DNA from: Palleronia abyssalis
GTDB taxonomy: Bacteria > Pseudomonadota > Alphaproteobacteria > Rhodobacterales > Rhodobacteraceae
Assembly: GCF_900302445.1 (NCBI RefSeq)
Contig: NZ_ONZF01000010.1
Coordinates: forward strand, 62,001 to 126,000
Direction of reading: 5' to 3'
DNA length: 64,000 bases
A model generated the notes under the pieces. The model was given only the letters and a program-made list of their open reading frames with translations. It made no database searches and was not told the origin of the DNA. Below, in pieces: positions 1 to 8,189 of this stretch (positions are counted from its first letter, which is position 1; every line of letters starts with the position of its first letter). Both the position numbers and the translations under genes were made by a program.

Positions 1-1
1 C

Positions 2-256
2 GTCCGCAACGAGGGCGAGTTGGACCATGAGTTCATTCTCGACTCGCAAAAGAAGAACGCCGCGCACAAGAACGAAATGGCGGATATGAGCGGTATGAAT
101 ATGGGTCATAATGAGCCCAACCGCATCCGGCTCGCGCCCGGCGAAGATGCCGAAATCATCTGGACATTTGCAAATAACGGCACGTTCGAAGCTGCTTGCC
201 TGATCCCCGGTCATTACGAATCCGGCATGTTCCGCGAAGTCTCCGTTACTCACTAA
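2..256 (+). CDS. Cupredoxin-like copper protein, C-terminal part
   Basis: The reading frame is already open at the first bases of the window, so only the C-terminal 84 residues are visible. They contain a Met/His-rich loop (residues MADMSGMNMGH) followed by the cupredoxin tail with Cys in EAACLIPGH, a His two residues beyond the proline, and a Met in SGMF. This Cys-His-Met spacing is that of a type 1 copper site. Proteins of this type act in the periplasm in copper binding or detoxification. The complete cupredoxin gene just downstream has the same C-terminal layout, so the two are probably related paralogs in one copper locus. The family assignment is fairly sure; the exact function is inferred. 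Confidence 0.8.
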   Translation, partial: VRNEGELDHEFILDSQKKNAAHKNEMADMSGMNMGHNEPNRIRLAPGEDAEIIWTFANNGTFEAACLIPGHYESGMFREVSVTH

Positions 257-303
257 ACGGTCAGTGCGGATCGCGAGCACCGCCTTGCGATAACGTTAAT
301 ACC

Positions 304-332
304 AGAACGGGCGTACACCGCGCCCGTTCTTT
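304..332 (+). terminator. Rho-independent terminator candidate
   Basis: A 10-bp perfect stem (AGAACGGGCG at 304-313 pairing with CGCCCGTTCT at 321-330) with a 7-base loop is followed by a short T run. It lies about 50 bases after the stop of the first cupredoxin gene and before the second, so it probably ends the upstream operon. The rest of the 257-483 gap shows nothing else I can name. Confidence 0.65.
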
Positions 333-483
333 CCCCCGTTGGGCGCCCGTCTGCGACGATGGTGTACCGCGCCAGCGGCGGTAGTACCCAGATCCGACGT
401 TTGCTGAACCCTTGGGCTCACGGCTTCAATCGATCGAATAAACCCGGTTCTAGAATTTCCCCTACTGCGGAGGCGTTGAGCAC

Positions 484-1017
484 ATGAAGACATCGTTCAA
501 AACTTGCACCCTCGCGGCAGCGCTCATCTTGTCCGCCCTCTCCGCGCATGCGTCCGATGGCAAAAGCCAGCAACCCCATCTGAGGGCCTACGACCTTCCG
601 GACCATGACCCGATCGGAGAACCCCCCGGCGATGCCACGCCCGACAGGACGGTCGACATCACGGTCAGGGAGACCGGAAGCGGTTACATGCTCTTTGATC
701 CGGATGCGCTTCACATCGAGAACGGAGCGGTTGTCCGCTTTCGGGTCACGAACTCCGGCAAACTCGATCACACTTTCTTTCTCGGCTCCTTCGATGAAGT
801 CACCGAAAACCGGCAATGGATGCAGGAGCATCCGGACATGACCCATGACGCCGCCAACTTCATATCGATACCCAGCGGTGAAACCGGGGAACTGATCTGG
901 AAGTTTTCAGACGTGACCAATCTGGAATTTGCCTGTCTGGTCCCCGGCCACAGAGATGCCGGGATGTGGGGGGTCATCATCGTGCATGATCACCTCGCCT
1001 CACCCGCCGGATATTGA
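484..1017 (+). CDS. Cupredoxin domain copper-binding protein, secreted
   Basis: The 177-residue protein opens with a Sec-type signal peptide (MKTSFKTCTLAAALILSALSAHA) and should be periplasmic. The mature part has one cupredoxin domain: a His in KLDHTFFLGS and the C-terminal Cys-His-Met set in FACLVPGHRDAGMWG match a type 1 copper site. It is preceded by a GCGGAGG ribosome binding site. Family members take part in copper tolerance or electron transfer. The upstream partial cupredoxin and the downstream response regulator and kinase stump suggest a copper-responsive locus. The substrate role is inferred from the fold and context only. Confidence 0.85.
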   Translation: MKTSFKTCTLAAALILSALSAHASDGKSQQPHLRAYDLPDHDPIGEPPGDATPDRTVDITVRETGSGYMLFDPDALHIENGAVVRFRVTNSGKLDHTFFLGSFDEVTENRQWMQEHPDMTHDAANFISIPSGETGELIWKFSDVTNLEFACLVPGHRDAGMWGVIIVHDHLASPAGY

Positions 1018-1027
1018 GCGCGCTCCA

Positions 1028-2293
1028 ATGTCGCTGATGGACAGGTATCACGTCCTCGTACATGACGTCTCCGCCCTCTTCGGATACGATTACAATGATA
1101 CGACGCCGGACTGGGTTCATCCGTTCATTCACCTCATTCTGGTCCTGGCGCCGGGATTGCTGATCGGCGTCGCCCTCTATCTCGTCCTGCGCGGTATCCT
1201 GCGGCTCTGGAGCCGCCCGGCAAAACCGGTCGCGCGCATGAACCACGTGAGGGGGCTTGATGCCGGGTTGTTCAGCTCGGTCCTGCGCTACACCAGACGG
1301 CAGCAGGCGCAGATGATCATGCTGAGCCTTCTCGCGCTTCCGATCCTGTATCTGACCTTGGAACTGCCCAAGCAGATCGTGAACAATGCGCTGGAATCCG
1401 CGACTTTCCCGGTCGAGGTTCTGGGCCAGAGTTTGGATCAGGTCATATTCCTGCTGCTGCTTTGCGGGCTGTATTTGCTGTCGATCAGCCTGAACGGACT
1501 CATCAAATACACGCTCAACGTCTTCAAGGGCTATATGGCGGAGCGGTTTCTCCGACGCTTCAGGCTGCTGATCTATCGGCGGTGGCGCTCGGATGCGGAG
1601 GCGTCCGAGCAAAGCGAGATCGTCCCAATACTCGCACAGGAAGTGGAACCCATCGGCGGCTTCGCGGCCGAAGTCCTGACCCTGCCGGTTTTGCAGGGTG
1701 GCACGCTTTTCACCATTCTGCTGTTCATGTTCATTCAGGACCCGATCCTGGGTGCCGCCGCGCTGACCGTGTTGCCCATTCAGCTTATTCTGCTCCCGAA
1801 GCTGCAGCGCCGGGTGAACACCCTGTCGCGTATCCGGATCAAAGAGGTCCGCGATCTTGGCAGGCAACTGAGCGAGCAGTTGCGCGAACGACAGGGCGCC
1901 TCGTCCGGCCTGTCGGCGGCGGGCGCTAGTTTCAAGGCGCTGGAGCAGGTACGCAGAAGGATCTTTCGTCTCAAGTTCTTCATCAAGGCGCTCAACAACT
2001 TTCTGACGGCGCTGACACCGTTTCTGTTCTACTCACTTGGCGGATATTTCGTCATCGAAGGCCGGATCACGCTTGGGGCACTGGTCGCGGTCCTCGCCGC
2101 GCACAAAGACTTTTCGGCCCCACTGAAGGAGCTTTTCCGATACTATCAGGCGCTTGAGGATACGCGGATCAGGTATCAGGAAATCACGACCTTCTTCGCC
2201 GGGACGCCGCCCCGCATGGAAGAACAGCAATCCGCCGGGGTGCACCGGCTGGCGATCCGCAGACCGCCGGAACATGCGCTGTCGCAGACTTGA
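1028..2293 (+). CDS. ABC exporter-type transmembrane protein without ATPase domain
   Basis: The 421-residue protein has an N-terminal membrane segment (IHLILVLAPGLLIGVALYLVL) and then a six-helix ABC exporter transmembrane domain: helices around LSLLALPILYLTLEL, VIFLLLLCGLYLLSISL, GGTLFTILLFMF and a final pair ending in the coupling-type segment GALVAVLAAHKDFSAPLKELFRYYQ. This last piece normally leads into the nucleotide-binding domain. Here the protein stops about 45 residues later with no Walker A, signature or Walker B motif. Either the ATPase is a separate polypeptide elsewhere, or the gene has lost its 3' half. I placed the start at the ATG after the cupredoxin stop; a longer frame would overlap that gene. 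Confidence 0.75.
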   Translation: MSLMDRYHVLVHDVSALFGYDYNDTTPDWVHPFIHLILVLAPGLLIGVALYLVLRGILRLWSRPAKPVARMNHVRGLDAGLFSSVLRYTRRQQAQMIMLSLLALPILYLTLELPKQIVNNALESATFPVEVLGQSLDQVIFLLLLCGLYLLSISLNGLIKYTLNVFKGYMAERFLRRFRLLIYRRWRSDAEASEQSEIVPILAQEVEPIGGFAAEVLTLPVLQGGTLFTILLFMFIQDPILGAAALTVLPIQLILLPKLQRRVNTLSRIRIKEVRDLGRQLSEQLRERQGASSGLSAAGASFKALEQVRRRIFRLKFFIKALNNFLTALTPFLFYSLGGYFVIEGRITLGALVAVLAAHKDFSAPLKELFRYYQALEDTRIRYQEITTFFAGTPPRMEEQQSAGVHRLAIRRPPEHALSQT

Positions 2294-2398
2294 GGGCTCC
2301 TATTGTCCCCCCTGCTCCCGCGACGCGTCAAACTGCCGTTACATTTGGCTACAAAGAGGGGGCGGACATTTACACCGGCGGTTTGATATACACCGGGT

Positions 2399-3118
2399 AT
2401 GAGCGAACCTGCCCACATTCTGGTCGTCGACGACCATGACGAGATCCGCAATTCCGTTTCAAGCTATCTCGAACGGAACGGCATGCGAACCTCGGTCGCC
2501 GAAAGTGCCGCAGAGATGGACGCTCAGCGCGCAAGACATTCTTTCGATCTGATCGTGCTCGATGTGATGATGCCCGGCGAAGACGGGCTGACTGCGTGCA
2601 AAAGATTGCGTCAGGAGTGCGGCACACCGGTCCTGATGCTGACCGCCCTCGGAGAGGACGACGACCGCATCGAGGGTCTGGAAGGCGGCGCGGATGATTA
2701 TCTCTCCAAACCCTTCAATCCGCGCGAGTTGTTGGCCCGGATCAGGGCCATCATGCGACGCAGCGAGAAGAGCCCTCCGCAGGACCCATTCGCGGGCAAG
2801 CGCATCCGGTTCGCCCATCTCGAACTGGACTATGACGGACGGACCCTGACCGCCCCGGACGGCACCCGCAATCAGGTAACCTCCGGTGAGCTGAAACTCC
2901 TGTCCATCCTGCTCGAACGCCCGCGTATCGTCATGAGCCGCGATGAGCTGCTGGAAATGACAGCGGGGCGCGTGGCCGGACCGCTTGACCGGACGATCGA
3001 CAATCAGATCAGCCGCCTGCGCCGCAAGATCGAACCGGACGTATTGCGCCCCCGTGTCATCTCCACCGTGCGCAACGGCGGTTACAGCCTGACCTGCGAT
3101 GTCGAGGTCAGTTCGTGA
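2399..3118 (+). CDS. OmpR/PhoB-family response regulator
   Basis: The protein has 239 residues. Its N-terminal receiver domain carries the acidic pair in VVDDHDE, the phospho-acceptor Asp55 in LIVLDVMMPG, a Thr in MLTALG and Lys104 in YLSKPFNP. A C-terminal winged-helix DNA-binding domain follows (residues about 140-235, ending VRNGGYSL). The gene overlaps the histidine kinase gene by four bases (GTGA), which shows a two-component operon. The cupredoxin neighbours suggest a metal or envelope signal, but nothing in the protein proves it. Because the partner kinase is cut by a transposon, the regulator is probably an orphan here. Confidence 0.92.
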   Translation: MSEPAHILVVDDHDEIRNSVSSYLERNGMRTSVAESAAEMDAQRARHSFDLIVLDVMMPGEDGLTACKRLRQECGTPVLMLTALGEDDDRIEGLEGGADDYLSKPFNPRELLARIRAIMRRSEKSPPQDPFAGKRIRFAHLELDYDGRTLTAPDGTRNQVTSGELKLLSILLERPRIVMSRDELLEMTAGRVAGPLDRTIDNQISRLRRKIEPDVLRPRVISTVRNGGYSLTCDVEVSS

Positions 3119-3492
3119 AAACGCGCCCGTGGAGACTGCGCACGCAGATCTCACTCTTGGTGCTGGGTGTTATCGTCGTGGCGCAGGCGGTGAGCCTCTG
3201 GTTCTTCGTTGACGAAAGAACACTCGCCGTGCAGGCGGCGATCGGCGCGGAAGCCGCCGGACGGGCCGCCAATGTAGCACAACTGATCGAAGGCGCGCCT
3301 CCGGAGCTGCACCCCCAGATCATTCGCGCCGCGACCTCTCCATTGATCCGTTTCAACCTGACCGAAGAGCCGGAGGTTGTGCATACGGATCATGACGCAG
3401 GCGGCGCGGTCGAGGCGCGGGTGAGGGCTCTTCTGGGCGATGACTACAGCCGCGACATCCGCATCGAAATCCATGTGTCGCGTAGCCCTTAA
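3115..3492 (+). pseudogene. Sensor histidine kinase, N-terminal fragment cut by transposon
   Basis: A GTG start overlaps the stop of the response regulator gene. The 125-residue product has an N-terminal membrane helix (ISLLVLGVIVVAQAVSLWFFV) and the start of a periplasmic sensor domain. It then runs into the left transposon end at base 3476 and stops a few codons inside it. No HAMP, dimerisation or ATPase domain follows, and none resumes on the far side of the transposon, so this is a non-functional kinase remnant. The fragment cannot phosphorylate the regulator. Confidence 0.88.
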
Positions 3493-3591
3493 TTGTGAGA
3501 TGGGAAATCCAACGAAATCAACGGCTGAGCTTTGCCCTTAAATATGAGATTTTGCCTTTAATTCTGATATTTTTGCCCTTAAACCTGAGAC
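3476..3591 (+). repeat. Left transposon end: terminal repeat plus three transposase-binding-like repeats
   Basis: Four copies of a GCCCTTAA-N3-TGAGAT type element lie in the same orientation at about 3485-3501 (inside the terminal repeat), 3534-3550, 3554-3570 (degenerate) and 3575-3591. Such arrays are where TnsB/TniA-type transposases bind. Confidence 0.8.
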
Positions 3592-3606
3592 AGGGTTCAC
3601 AGACAT

Positions 3607-5256
3607 TTGCGGCAAATATCGATGAATGATGATGGCGAAGACTGCGTTGCTGTTGGTGCTGAAGAGGCGCGCAGGGCCGCGGTGCTGCGCCCTCTTGTTC
3701 AGGCATATCTCAATGGGACTGGCAGCCTGGAACGTGGCATCAATGACGCCGTTTGGGAGCTTGGTGTCAGCAGGGCGACGGTCTGGCGTTGGATAAAACG
3801 GTTGGCGGAAGAGGGTGGGCGCACCAGCGCTCTGGCTCCGCGGAAACGGGGCCGCCCGACCGGGACGATGTTAATATCCAGCAAAGTCGAAGCGGTAATC
3901 GAGGAGCACCTTCGCCGCTATTTCTTGCGCCGGGAGCGTTCGAGCTTGTCGCGCGTCGTGACAGAAATCCGCAGCGCTTGCTGGCAGGAGGGCTTGCAAC
4001 CGCCGACACGGCGAACGGTTCAGCGTCGTCTGGATGCGATGGATGCCCGCGAAGTTGCGAAGGCACGAGAGGGCGCAAAGGCGGCCCGCCAGAAATTTGC
4101 GCCGGTCACAGGTGAGAACAAGGCCAGTATGCCACTGGAGATCGTCCAAATTGATCATACACCGGCGGACATCATTCTTGTCGACGGCTTTGAACGCAAA
4201 CCAATTGGGCGGCCTTGGGTCACGCTGGCGATCGACGTCGCAACGCGGATGGTGACCGGATATTACACCTCTCTCGAGGCACCTTCGCGTCTGTCAGTGG
4301 CGCTTTGCCTGACACAGGCGGTGGCCCTCAAGGAGGAACTTCTTGCGGAATTGGCGTGCGATGTTCCTTGGCCGGCACAGGGCAAACCGCACAGCATCCA
4401 CGTCGATAACGGTCGCGATTTCCGGTCGCGCGCCTTTCGGTCGGCCTGTGCGGATTGGGGGATCGATCTGGTCTATCGACCGCCAGCAAGTCCTCACTTC
4501 GGTGGTCACATCGAACGGTTGATCGGCACCATGATGGGGGCCGTTCACCTGTTGCCGGGAACAACGCAATCCTCGATCGCGGCAAAGGGCGACTATGACG
4601 CCGAAAGCAAGGCCACGATGACGTTGAGCGAATTCGATCGCTGGTTTGCTCTGGAAATCTGCCGTTACAACAACAGCATTCATTCGAGTCTTGGCTGCAC
4701 GCCCGTTGCCAAATGGGAGGCGCTCTCAGAGCAAATGACAGGCGACATCCCCTTCGAGATGGAAGCCTTTCAGGTGAGCTTCCTGCCGAGTGAACTGCGC
4801 AAGATCAGGCGTGACGGCATCCATCTGTTCCAGATAAGGTACTGGTCCGATGCCCTTGCAGGCCACATTGGGCGCGGGGATGGAAAGGTGGTCGTTCGCT
4901 ACGATCCTCGCGATATCTCAATGATCTGGGTCGAACTGGACGATGGCCGGTATGTTGAGGCGCGGTACAGAAACCTGGAAATTCCGCCCGTCTCGCTCTG
5001 GGAATATCGCGAAGCGATGAGGAAGGCCCGTGCCCTTGGCAAGTCCGGGTCTAATGAGCTGGTGCTGGCTGAGCTGATCCGACAGCAACGCCAGATCGAA
5101 GCTGAAAGCCGGGGCCTGACGAAGGCCGAACGCAGAACCCGTGAAAGAAAAGGGACATTGAAGGGCACGAACTCGGCCGTCTCGACAACCGAAGGGCTGC
5201 GCCCGATCGATACGGGTGATACATCGCGCCCATTGTTCAAGGTGGAGAGATGGTGA
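3607..5256 (+). CDS. tniA: DDE transposase of the TniA/TnsB/Mu family
   Basis: The protein has up to 549 residues. It has an N-terminal helix-turn-helix region (ELGVSRATVWRWIKRLA), a second DNA-binding segment with TRRTVQRRLDAM, and an integrase-core domain. The catalytic acids are visible as Asp in VQIDHTPADI, Asp in HVDNGRDFRS and Glu in GGHIERLIG, in the D,D-35-E order. A Mu-type C-terminal beta domain and a basic tail follow. Start choices are TTG at 3607 or ATG at 3622. It catalyses cutting and joining of the transposon ends, together with the TniB ATPase encoded directly after it. Confidence 0.93.
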   Translation: MRQISMNDDGEDCVAVGAEEARRAAVLRPLVQAYLNGTGSLERGINDAVWELGVSRATVWRWIKRLAEEGGRTSALAPRKRGRPTGTMLISSKVEAVIEEHLRRYFLRRERSSLSRVVTEIRSACWQEGLQPPTRRTVQRRLDAMDAREVAKAREGAKAARQKFAPVTGENKASMPLEIVQIDHTPADIILVDGFERKPIGRPWVTLAIDVATRMVTGYYTSLEAPSRLSVALCLTQAVALKEELLAELACDVPWPAQGKPHSIHVDNGRDFRSRAFRSACADWGIDLVYRPPASPHFGGHIERLIGTMMGAVHLLPGTTQSSIAAKGDYDAESKATMTLSEFDRWFALEICRYNNSIHSSLGCTPVAKWEALSEQMTGDIPFEMEAFQVSFLPSELRKIRRDGIHLFQIRYWSDALAGHIGRGDGKVVVRYDPRDISMIWVELDDGRYVEARYRNLEIPPVSLWEYREAMRKARALGKSGSNELVLAELIRQQRQIEAESRGLTKAERRTRERKGTLKGTNSAVSTTEGLRPIDTGDTSRPLFKVERW

Positions 5257-5257
5257 A

Positions 5258-6139
5258 TTGAGGGCAGGGACAACTGAAGAAGACGGCCGGATCGCCCTCA
5301 TTCAATCGGATATCTGGATCGGCTTTCCTCGGGCGGAACAGGTGTTGGACCGCTTGCAGGGCATGATCGAAGCGCCACGACAAACCCGTATGCCTGGGCT
5401 TCTTGTGCATGGCGCCTCCGGGATCGGAAAGACGATGATTGCCCGAAACCTGTCGCGCAAGTACGCACCAGAATACGATCCGGCGTCGGGCATCACCCGC
5501 ACACCGCTTCTGCTGTTGCAAGCGCCGCCCGCACCTGATGAACGGCGGTTTTACCTGCACATCCTGGCCGCCGTCGGCGCCCCGGCGACGGCTCTTAGCG
5601 CCCGCGCTCAAAATGTGGCTTCCCTCGAAGTCCGTGTCATCGCGCTCTTACGCGACCTTGGCCTGCGGATGATCATGATCGACGAGGTCCACAATCTCTT
5701 GGCCGGGACCCACCGCGAACAGCGCCGATTTCTCAATGTCCTGCGGTATCTCAGCAATGAACTCGAGGTGTCACTGGTCTGCCTTGGGGTCAGCGAGGCC
5801 GTCGATGCTATTCGCGGTGATATCCAGCTTGCCCGACGGCTGGACGAACATCATCTGCCAAACTGGCGCGACGATGCCGAGTTCTCGGACATGATCCAGA
5901 CCCTTATTGCTGCCATGCCACTGGAAAAGAAGTCCAACCTGAAGGTCAAATCTCTCAAGCAGGTCTTGGCACTGACCGGTGGGGTGACCTCGCGCATCTT
6001 CGCTCTGGTCAAGGATCTTTCCATCGACGCCATTATCACAGGCGAGGAATGCATCACCGATGACGCAATCGCAAAATGGACGCCGGTTTGGTCGCGCCAT
6101 GCGAACCCCCATCGGCGGCTCCAGAAGTCCCGGGTGTGA
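5258..6139 (+). CDS. tniB: TniB AAA+ ATPase of the transposon
   Basis: This AAA+ protein has Walker A GASGIGKT at about residues 45-52 and Walker B MIMIDEVHNLL. It is the TniB/TnsC-type regulator that selects target DNA and activates the transposase. I chose the TTG at 5258, one base after the tniA stop and behind a GGAGAG ribosome binding site. A longer frame back to 5216 would lie inside tniA. The gene overlaps tniQ by four bases, so the three proteins are translated in coupling. Confidence 0.9.
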   Translation: MRAGTTEEDGRIALIQSDIWIGFPRAEQVLDRLQGMIEAPRQTRMPGLLVHGASGIGKTMIARNLSRKYAPEYDPASGITRTPLLLLQAPPAPDERRFYLHILAAVGAPATALSARAQNVASLEVRVIALLRDLGLRMIMIDEVHNLLAGTHREQRRFLNVLRYLSNELEVSLVCLGVSEAVDAIRGDIQLARRLDEHHLPNWRDDAEFSDMIQTLIAAMPLEKKSNLKVKSLKQVLALTGGVTSRIFALVKDLSIDAIITGEECITDDAIAKWTPVWSRHANPHRRLQKSRV

Positions 6140-6927
6140 AGCCGCACCCGCTGCCCAAGACTGTCGCGCCGCTGCCAGACGAGTTGTTGTCAGGTTGGTT
6201 GTCTCGGCTGGCGGCGGCCAACTACTGTGATGATGCGGAACTACTGGCTCATCTCAGAATCGATACCGCGCATGGCACCGCCTTGGACTTCAACGTCGAC
6301 GCGGCTGCGGCAGCGAAGATTGCCAACGCCGCACGGGTTAACCCAGATGTTGTTCGATCTTTGACCTTTCCGGCAATGACGCCACGAGAAGCCTCGCTGA
6401 CGGCTCAGATGCCATTCCAGCATTGCATGCAATGCGCCAGAGAGGGTCTTTCGCTCAGGCATTGGAGGCGGGCCTGGGCATTTGACTGCCAAGTTTGCGG
6501 GACGAGACTTGTGCAGACCCTTGGCAAACTCCGTGAGGAACAAATATCTGGAAAACTGATATACCGAGCGCGCCGCGGGGCAGAGATGCTTGAGTGCGCC
6601 GCGCGCTCGCGCGGCCCCAAGCAACTTCGGCGCGCAATGCGCGCAGTCACCTTTGCCATGTCACTCAAAACCTTCCGCGGGGATCCGTCGTTCGCTGTCC
6701 AGAACCCCAGATCGGAAGTTAGGCTGTTCTACCTCGCCGCAATCGCCGCCGCTCGATCTCATCCCTTGGCTAAGGCAGCCATCGTCAGCAAAAGCATCGA
6801 CGACTATGCAAGGGTTGCTCTCTTGCGCGCCTTCGAGAAGGAGCCTCGATTGCTTGCCGCGGTTGATCACATCGCGCAAAGGTGCGCGAGAAACAGGGGC
6901 CCCATGACAGCCGTATCTCACAATTAA
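6136..6927 (+). CDS. tniQ: TniQ family transposition protein
   Basis: The 263-residue product begins with the TniQ-type opening (PLPDELLSGWLSRLAAANY). In the middle it has a zinc-finger pattern CMQC...CQVCG, which is diagnostic of the family. TniQ links the transposition complex to the target. The GTG at 6136 overlaps the tniB stop as GTGA and is preferred over an ATG at 6076 inside tniB. The stop codon lies inside the inner right-end repeat, so there is no room for a resolvase or cargo. Confidence 0.88.
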   Translation: MKPHPLPKTVAPLPDELLSGWLSRLAAANYCDDAELLAHLRIDTAHGTALDFNVDAAAAAKIANAARVNPDVVRSLTFPAMTPREASLTAQMPFQHCMQCAREGLSLRHWRRAWAFDCQVCGTRLVQTLGKLREEQISGKLIYRARRGAEMLECAARSRGPKQLRRAMRAVTFAMSLKTFRGDPSFAVQNPRSEVRLFYLAAIAAARSHPLAKAAIVSKSIDDYARVALLRAFEKEPRLLAAVDHIAQRCARNRGPMTAVSHN

Positions 6928-6981
6928 GGGCAAAAATTGTCGCCAAACGCGTCGCGTCTCAGATTAAAGGGCAACGCGACA
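6915..6981 (-). repeat. Right transposon end with two repeats
   Basis: Two inverted copies of the left-end element occur at 6915-6931 (16 bases identical to the outermost left copy) and 6956-6972. The outer one continues to the terminal GCGACA at 6976-6981. Confidence 0.8.
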
Positions 6982-6982
6982 C

Positions 6983-7111
6983 CTGTCGGAAAAACTCGAA
7001 GAAGGCACCGATTTACCGTTGATCCTGACATTCGCATCGGGTGCCCGAATGGAAGTCAACGTCCCGGTTCTCGGGCCGGGCGCAATGGGACCGCAGGAGG
7101 AACAGTCATGA
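6983..7111 (+). pseudogene. PCu(A)C copper chaperone, C-terminal remnant
   Basis: Directly outside the right transposon end an open frame without a start encodes about 42 residues (LSEKLEEGTDLPLILTF, then MEVNVPVLGPG). It matches the last strands of PCu(A)C copper chaperones and closely resembles the end of the intact chaperone encoded at 37.6-38.1 kb. The frame ends in an ATGA overlap with the next gene, as in a normal operon. The 5' part, with the H-M-H-M copper site, is missing. It was lost when the transposon joined this place to the kinase gene. Confidence 0.8.
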
Positions 7112-7668
7112 AATACATCCTTCTGCTGATAGCCCTCGTCGCGGGCCTCCCGGCCTACGCAGATCATCCTGGCGACCGTCTTGACGAGGTGATGGCACAG
7201 AAAGAACCTGCTTTCACTGCCGTTGACCTCAACGAACTTCCTGCGTTGGATCTGCTCGGTCCTGACGGAAAACCGTTGGATTTGGAAAGCCTCTCCGATC
7301 AGGTCGTCGTTCTTAGTTTTGTATCGTCCAACTGCGGGTTGCCTTGTGCTGATCAGCAGGCACTTCTTGAAAAGGTGAGGGGCGGAGTGAATTCATCTCC
7401 CATGCTGGACATGGTGACCTTCCTTGTGGTGACCGACGCCAGTGATCCGGTTCCCGGACCGATTGCCAAGAACGTGGTCATTGCTCGCGCACAAGAGCCA
7501 ATAGAGAATCTGATCGATCAGTATCGCGCGATTGCGCCTGACCATCCCGAGGCTCCGCTTGTGCATGTTATCGCGCGCGGCAACCGCCATGCCGGGGTCT
7601 TTGCGGATTCCGCTTTCCGGCACATCAACATGATCCTGTACGTCAACGGCCTGACAAACGCGCATTAA
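7108..7668 (+). CDS. SCO1/SenC-like thioredoxin-fold protein
   Basis: The 186-residue protein has a signal peptide (MKYILLLIALVAGLPAYA) and a thioredoxin-like fold with the copper-type motif CGLPC (C-x3-C) in FVSSNCGLPCADQ. The usual SCO pattern is CxxxCP, so this is a divergent member. It should deliver copper or electrons in the periplasm. Its ATG overlaps the stop of the chaperone remnant. An intact PCu(A)C-SCO pair is also found at 37.0-38.1 kb. The SCO label is fairly confident; the substrate is inferred. Confidence 0.72.
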   Translation: MKYILLLIALVAGLPAYADHPGDRLDEVMAQKEPAFTAVDLNELPALDLLGPDGKPLDLESLSDQVVVLSFVSSNCGLPCADQQALLEKVRGGVNSSPMLDMVTFLVVTDASDPVPGPIAKNVVIARAQEPIENLIDQYRAIAPDHPEAPLVHVIARGNRHAGVFADSAFRHINMILYVNGLTNAH

Positions 7669-7688
7669 TCGAAGAACGGACCCCCAGC

Positions 7689-8189
7689 ATGACAGCAAAC
7701 ACAGAAACCTTTGAGACAAGCGATACCGGATGGCTGTCCGTCATCCGCCGATACATCGTCTATTCCGCCGTCGGGCACCTGATCTGGGAAAGTGCACATA
7801 TTCCCCTCTACACGATCTGGGTCGAAGGAACCTGGAGTGAAATTGCGTTCGCGGTCGTGCACTGCACCGGCGGAGACCTGTTGATCGCCATGAGCACGCT
7901 CTTGCTTGCCTTGTTTCTTGTTGGAGGGCACGCATGGCCGTCGGAACGCGCAGGGCGCGTCCTGCTTTTGGCCGTGGCCATGGGCGTTTCCTACACGATC
8001 TTCAGCGAGTGGCTGAACATCGTGATCCGGGCGGCCTGGGCGTATCGCGATATCATGCCGGTGGTCCCCGTCATCGATGCCGGTCTCACGCCCCTGCTGC
8101 AATGGATCATCGTCCCGACCCTGGCATATTGGGCTGCCACAAGAGTGCCCTTGCGCAAGCTATTCAGGGGTGAACGTGGTTCATGGTAG
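7689..8189 (+). CDS. Polytopic membrane protein of unknown function
   Basis: The 166-residue protein has about four hydrophobic helices: IYSAVGHLIWE-type segment, AFAVVHCTGGDLLIAMSTLLLALFLVG, VLLLAVAMGVSYTIF and LLQWIIVPTLAYWAA. A His/Cys pair sits in VVHCTGGD. I do not recognise a named family. It overlaps the ccdA gene by seven bases and follows the SCO-like gene by 20, so it belongs to the same copper/redox operon. Confidence 0.75.
   Translation: MTANTETFETSDTGWLSVIRRYIVYSAVGHLIWESAHIPLYTIWVEGTWSEIAFAVVHCTGGDLLIAMSTLLLALFLVGGHAWPSERAGRVLLLAVAMGVSYTIFSEWLNIVIRAAWAYRDIMPVVPVIDAGLTPLLQWIIVPTLAYWAATRVPLRKLFRGERGSW

Larger units (their letters stand above)
3476..6981 (+). mobile_element. TniA-TniB-TniQ transposon (Tn5053/Tn7-like), 3.5 kb
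   Basis: The ends are TGTCGCGT[A/T]GCCCTT at 3476 and its inverse, ending ACA, at 6981. They enclose three genes coding for a DDE transposase, an AAA ATPase and a TniQ protein. TGT...ACA ends with internal repeats are typical of this family. There is no resolvase and no cargo gene. The 5 bases outside the ends (CCATG and CCTGT) are not a clean target duplication. The left flank is a kinase gene and the right flank is a copper chaperone gene, so a deletion or recombination happened at or after insertion. Confidence 0.88.

Noticed and set aside
977-1867. Long minus-strand open frame (296 codons) opposite the ABC membrane protein
   Set aside because: It is rich in Arg, Gln and His, has no motif or ribosome site and mirrors a clearly real plus-strand gene.
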